Both the position numbers and the translations under genes were made by a program. The notes beneath the pieces were generated by a model. It saw nothing but the letters and a program-made list of their open reading frames with translations. It did not search any database and was not told the DNA's origin. From Microbacterium sp. Root61 (GTDB lineage Bacteria; Actinomycetota; Actinomycetes; Actinomycetales; Microbacteriaceae), in contig NZ_LMGU01000001.1 of NCBI RefSeq assembly GCF_001427525.1, positions 777,788-841,787 on the forward strand: a stretch of DNA of 64,000 nt. Reading direction: 5' to 3'. This document shows, one piece after another, positions 61,576 through 64,000 of this stretch; within the stretch, counting starts at the first letter, position 1; the number at the start of each line of letters is the position of its first letter.

Positions 61576-62835
61576 CTATCGCGGTTCGAGCAGGTCGGCG
61601 AAATGCGCCCGCAGATGCTGCGCGACGTCGATGGACGGGTCGTACAGCCATTGGATCTGCAGGCCGTCCCACGTCGCCATCAGCCACGCCGCCTCGTGGC
61701 GCGGCTCACGGTCGGGTCGGAGCGAGCCTTCGTCCCGCAGGGTGCGGAACAGGGTCGTGAAGTAGCGTCGCCCCACGCGGAAGCGTCGAGCGAAGAAGTC
61801 GTGCGCGGGATGCCCGGGGATGGACCCCTCGCACGACAGCACCGCGTACAGCTCGATGAGCCCCGGCGCGCCGCGCCCCGTGTGCTCCGCACTGTCGGCC
61901 AGCGCATACAAGCGGTCGACTGCGGCGCCGCGCGGCATCAGGTGCTCCGCGGTCGTCAGACGGTCGCGCCGGTGCAGGACCGCGATCAGGAGCTGGTCCT
62001 TCGAGCCGATGTGGTGCAGCAGCGTGGACTTGGAGATGCCGCTGCGCTCCGCGATGTCGCGCAGACTTGTGCCGTGGAAGCCGTCTCGGGCGAACAGTTC
62101 GGTGGCGCTCGAGACGATCAGCTCCTTCCGTGCGCTGGCGCCGCCGGACAGGTCGGGCTCTTCGACGATCTCCGCTTCGAGATCGTCAAGCCGCTCCGAA
62201 GGCGCGGTGTGCTCGTCCGGATCCAGGGGGATGCTGCGTCCGAGGAGCCACTGCTCCTGCCGGCCGACGTAGGCGACGAGGTCGATCTCGTCCGGCGCGT
62301 AGCGCTCCTGCAGCTGCATGCCGTCCCATCCGGCGATCGCGAGTGTGGCGTGCACATGCGGCTCGATGCCCGGACGTACCGATACGGTCGCAAGCTGCTG
62401 ACTGATGGCGGACCGGACGCGCGCGTAACGTTCGCGCATGTGGGCGTGCGCCGGATGCGTCGCGCTGGTGGCCTCACCCGAGAGCGCGGTGTACAGCTCC
62501 AGGTAGCCCGGCGACGCGGCGTTGTGCCGTGCGAGCGAGGCGAACCCGAGCACATCCTGCGGGCCAAGTTCATGGGCGAGCCAGTCGGCGTTGGTCTGAT
62601 CGAGGCGTTCGACCACCGCCCCGAGCAGTGCGTCCTTCGACGAGTAGTGCCGCAGCAGACCGGGATGGGTCACCCCGGCGCGCGCCGCGATATCGCGTAG
62701 CGACACTGCGCCGATGCCGTCGACCGTGAAGGCGTCGATCGCGGCGTCGAGGATCCGTCGGCGCGTGGCAGCCGAGCGCGCCTGCCGTGTCGGCCGCGCG
62801 CCGGCGCTGAACTCGGTGATCGATGCGATCGTCAC
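61576..62835 (-). CDS. Tandem (double) TetR-family regulator
   Basis: About 419 residues from GTG 62835 (AAGGAG four bases upstream). Two complete TetR units in one chain: HTH 1 near 33-52 (AVSLRDIAARAGVTHPGLLRHY) and HTH 2 near 250-270 (TSLRDIAERSGISKSTLLHHI). Each is followed by a similar ligand domain (YLELYTALSGEA and LIELYAVLSCEG; IAGWDGMQLQERY and MATWDGLQIQWLY). The repeats show an internal duplication. The single chain would be a built-in pseudo-dimer. Divergent from the exported phosphatase. Confidence 0.88.
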   Translation of the reverse strand: MTIASITEFSAGARPTRQARSAATRRRILDAAIDAFTVDGIGAVSLRDIAARAGVTHPGLLRHYSSKDALLGAVVERLDQTNADWLAHELGPQDVLGFASLARHNAASPGYLELYTALSGEATSATHPAHAHMRERYARVRSAISQQLATVSVRPGIEPHVHATLAIAGWDGMQLQERYAPDEIDLVAYVGRQEQWLLGRSIPLDPDEHTAPSERLDDLEAEIVEEPDLSGGASARKELIVSSATELFARDGFHGTSLRDIAERSGISKSTLLHHIGSKDQLLIAVLHRRDRLTTAEHLMPRGAAVDRLYALADSAEHTGRGAPGLIELYAVLSCEGSIPGHPAHDFFARRFRVGRRYFTTLFRTLRDEGSLRPDREPRHEAAWLMATWDGLQIQWLYDPSIDVAQHLRAHFADLLEPR

Positions 62836-62897
62836 AGCACTCCTTCTCCCTTCGAGGCTAGTCGAGAGATCCCTCATCCCGAGAATGAATTGTTACC

Positions 62898-62905
62898 AAC
62901 CGGTT
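62898..62905. promoter_or_regulatory. Candidate operator AACCGGTT in a TTACCAACCGGTTC context
   Basis: The left side TACCAACCGGT is the common TetR half-site; the right half is degenerate. It lies between the tandem TetR gene and the exported phosphatase, upstream of the TAGTCT (62918-62923) -10 of the phosphatase gene. Confidence 0.5.
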
Positions 62906-62967
62906 CAGGAATTCCGATAGTCTGCGAAAACCAACTCACGTTCGATTTTCGAAAGGAATCGCAGACA

Positions 62968-63843
62968 ATGTCGTCTTCACGCATTCTCCGCACGGCAATC
63001 GCCGGCGTCATCGCCGTCGGCGCTCTCATCTCGGCAACCGGTGTCTCATCGCCCATGGCCGCCCTCGGCTCGCTCAACGGCGACGCCGCCGCATCGTCGG
63101 TCGCCCACAAGAACGACAAGAACGACAAGCCCGGCAAGAACGCCACGGTGACCGTCTACCTCACTCGTCATGGTGAGACCTGGCTCAACGCGACCCAGCG
63201 CATGCAGGGTTGGTCGGACGCACCCCTCACCGAGGAAGGCACGGTCGTCGCCGAGCACCTCGGAAAGGGCCTCGCGGAAGCCGGAGTGAAGTTCAAATCC
63301 GCCTACTCGGCCGACATGCTGCGCCACTTCTCGACCGCCTCGACCGTGCTCGAAGAGCTGGGCTACAAGGGCGAAGCCGTCCGCGACGAGCGACTCCGCG
63401 AGATCGCCTTCGGCCGGTTCGAAGGCGCAACCCAGGCCGAGGTGTTTGCTGCCGCAGGGCCGTACGTCGTCGGAGACCCGAGGAACCCCCTGAATCTGTT
63501 CGCGGCGATCATCCCCGCCAACGACGCGGCCAACGCGGCTGCCCAGGCGAAGGACCCGAACGCCCCCACGCTCATCGCCGAGTCGTTCGAGCAGGTCGGC
63601 GCCCGCAGCATGGCGGCCCTGAACGAGATCGCCGCGGCGCAGGCCAAGAAGGGCGGCGGCAACGTCCTCGTCGTCTCCAGCGGCATCACGATCATGACGG
63701 ACCTCACCGCCATGGGAGCCGACCTCAGCGGCATCACGACGGGCATCGGCAACGCGTCCGTCAGCAAGCTCGAGTACAAGAACGGCACCTGGACCGTGCT
63801 CTCGGTCAACGACCTGAGCTACGTCGAGGCCGGTTCGGACTGA
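62968..63843 (+). CDS. Exported histidine phosphatase (phosphoglycerate mutase-like)
   Basis: 291 residues. Sec signal peptide (basic MSSSRILR, core IAGVIAVGALISATG, cleavage probably in 27-43), a Lys/Asp/Asn linker (KNDKNDKPGKN), then a 2H-phosphatase fold: LTRHGETWLN with catalytic His 68, AYSADMLRHFSTAS, and VVSSGITIM where the second catalytic His of the family (SHG) seems to be replaced by SSG. That change questions full activity. GAAAGGA precedes ATG 62968. Confidence 0.85.
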   Translation: MSSSRILRTAIAGVIAVGALISATGVSSPMAALGSLNGDAAASSVAHKNDKNDKPGKNATVTVYLTRHGETWLNATQRMQGWSDAPLTEEGTVVAEHLGKGLAEAGVKFKSAYSADMLRHFSTASTVLEELGYKGEAVRDERLREIAFGRFEGATQAEVFAAAGPYVVGDPRNPLNLFAAIIPANDAANAAAQAKDPNAPTLIAESFEQVGARSMAALNEIAAAQAKKGGGNVLVVSSGITIMTDLTAMGADLSGITTGIGNASVSKLEYKNGTWTVLSVNDLSYVEAGSD

Positions 63844-63850
63844 TCACGCT

Positions 63851-63883
63851 CTCGGGTCGCCGCGCACACCGCGGCGGCCCGAG
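63851..63883 (+). terminator. Terminator of the exported phosphatase gene
   Basis: CTCGGGTCGCCGCG (63851-63864) pairs over 14 positions with 63870-63883 (one G-T pair), loop of five; it begins seven bases after the stop. Confidence 0.75.
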
Positions 63884-63892
63884 TATCAACGC

Positions 63893-63926
63893 CAGAGGGA
63901 CGGATGCTGCGGCATCCGTCCCTCTG
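63893..63926. terminator. Bidirectional terminator between phosphatase and smpB
   Basis: CAGAGGGACGGATGC (63893-63907) is perfectly complementary to GCATCCGTCCCTCTG (63912-63926), a 15-bp stem with a 4-base loop, before the stop of the convergent gene. Confidence 0.75.
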
Positions 63927-63937
63927 AGGCTTCGGCG

Positions 63938-64000
63938 CTAGTCGCCCATCCGGTTGCGGGAGCGCATGGCACGTTCGGCCTCGCGCTTGTCCTGACGCTC
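63938..64000 (-). CDS. smpB: Probable SsrA-binding protein SmpB, C-terminal end only
   Basis: Twenty residues plus stop enter from the right edge: ERQDKREAERAMRSRNRMGD. Basic helical tails of this kind (RERQDKREAxRAM) end SmpB of Microbacteriaceae as I remember them, and the ssrA gene 4.2 kb away supports it. In SmpB this tail enters the ribosomal mRNA channel. With only 20 residues the call is moderate. Confidence 0.6.
   Translation of the reverse strand, partial: ERQDKREAERAMRSRNRMGD

Overview
The window is about 64 kb of dense, high-GC chromosomal DNA from an actinobacterium, almost certainly a Microbacteriaceae close to Microbacterium. The reasons are the protein sequences themselves, the run otsA-otsB-ilvD-ilvB-ilvN-ilvC with serA, leuB and ilvE nearby on the same strand, an ssrA (tmRNA) gene whose tag ends in ALAA, and many leaderless start codons. 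I see no insertion sequence, integrase, phage gene or CRISPR array. The genus is an inference; no rRNA is present.

Layout. 1-16.1 kb is core metabolism on the minus strand: ilvE, leuB, a 14-helix drug-efflux-type MFS pump with its divergent TetR regulator (3.9 kb, clear operator), serA, a protein with four peptidoglycan-binding repeats, three small uncharacterised genes, ilvC, ilvN, ilvB, ilvD and the trehalose genes otsB/otsA. At 17.0-19.7 kb is a methionine-type ABC importer (metQ-metN-metI) with a structured leader and an intra-operon hairpin. From 19.7 to 32.0 kb lies a catabolic block: thiolase, two-subunit 3-oxoacid CoA-transferase and a divergent IclR regulator, then a long overlapping operon of a Liv/HAAT-type ABC importer, an acyl-CoA ligase, a TetR regulator, a 3-hydroxybutyrate dehydrogenase-like enzyme and an alpha/beta hydrolase. 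Together they suggest uptake and breakdown of a 3-hydroxybutyrate-type or related acid to acetyl-CoA.

From 32.1 to 40.4 kb there are a MarR/MFS pair with a perfect 19-bp operator, an MFS transporter overlapping a glutaminase, small uncharacterised genes, another MFS protein, a dodecin and an adenosine-specific kinase family protein. A tRNA-Lys(CTT) gene is at 40.5 kb. From 40.6 to 47 kb come a histidinol-phosphatase-like phosphatase, small membrane proteins and lipoproteins, a membrane-anchored HExxH metallopeptidase candidate, a PIG-L-type lipoprotein and a CPBP protease. From 47 to 56.5 kb come an esterase, a RibD-like reductase, a metallo-beta-lactamase-fold hydrolase, an MDR oxidoreductase with its TetR, a flavin amine oxidase, a flotillin and a membrane-anchored protein. 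From 56.5 to 59.3 kb, on the 3' side of ssrA, is a looser group (cupin lipoprotein, flavodoxin, serine hydrolase). After ssrA come a secreted-protein paralogue, a tautomerase, a SIMPL-domain protein, a tandem (double) TetR protein, an exported histidine phosphatase and, at the right edge, the last codons of what is probably smpB.

Regulation. Seventeen starts in this window (sixteen genes plus one gene remnant) carry a TANNNT-like -10 hexamer six or seven bases before the start codon, the signature of leaderless transcription. Several local regulators have palindromic operators that overlap these promoters.
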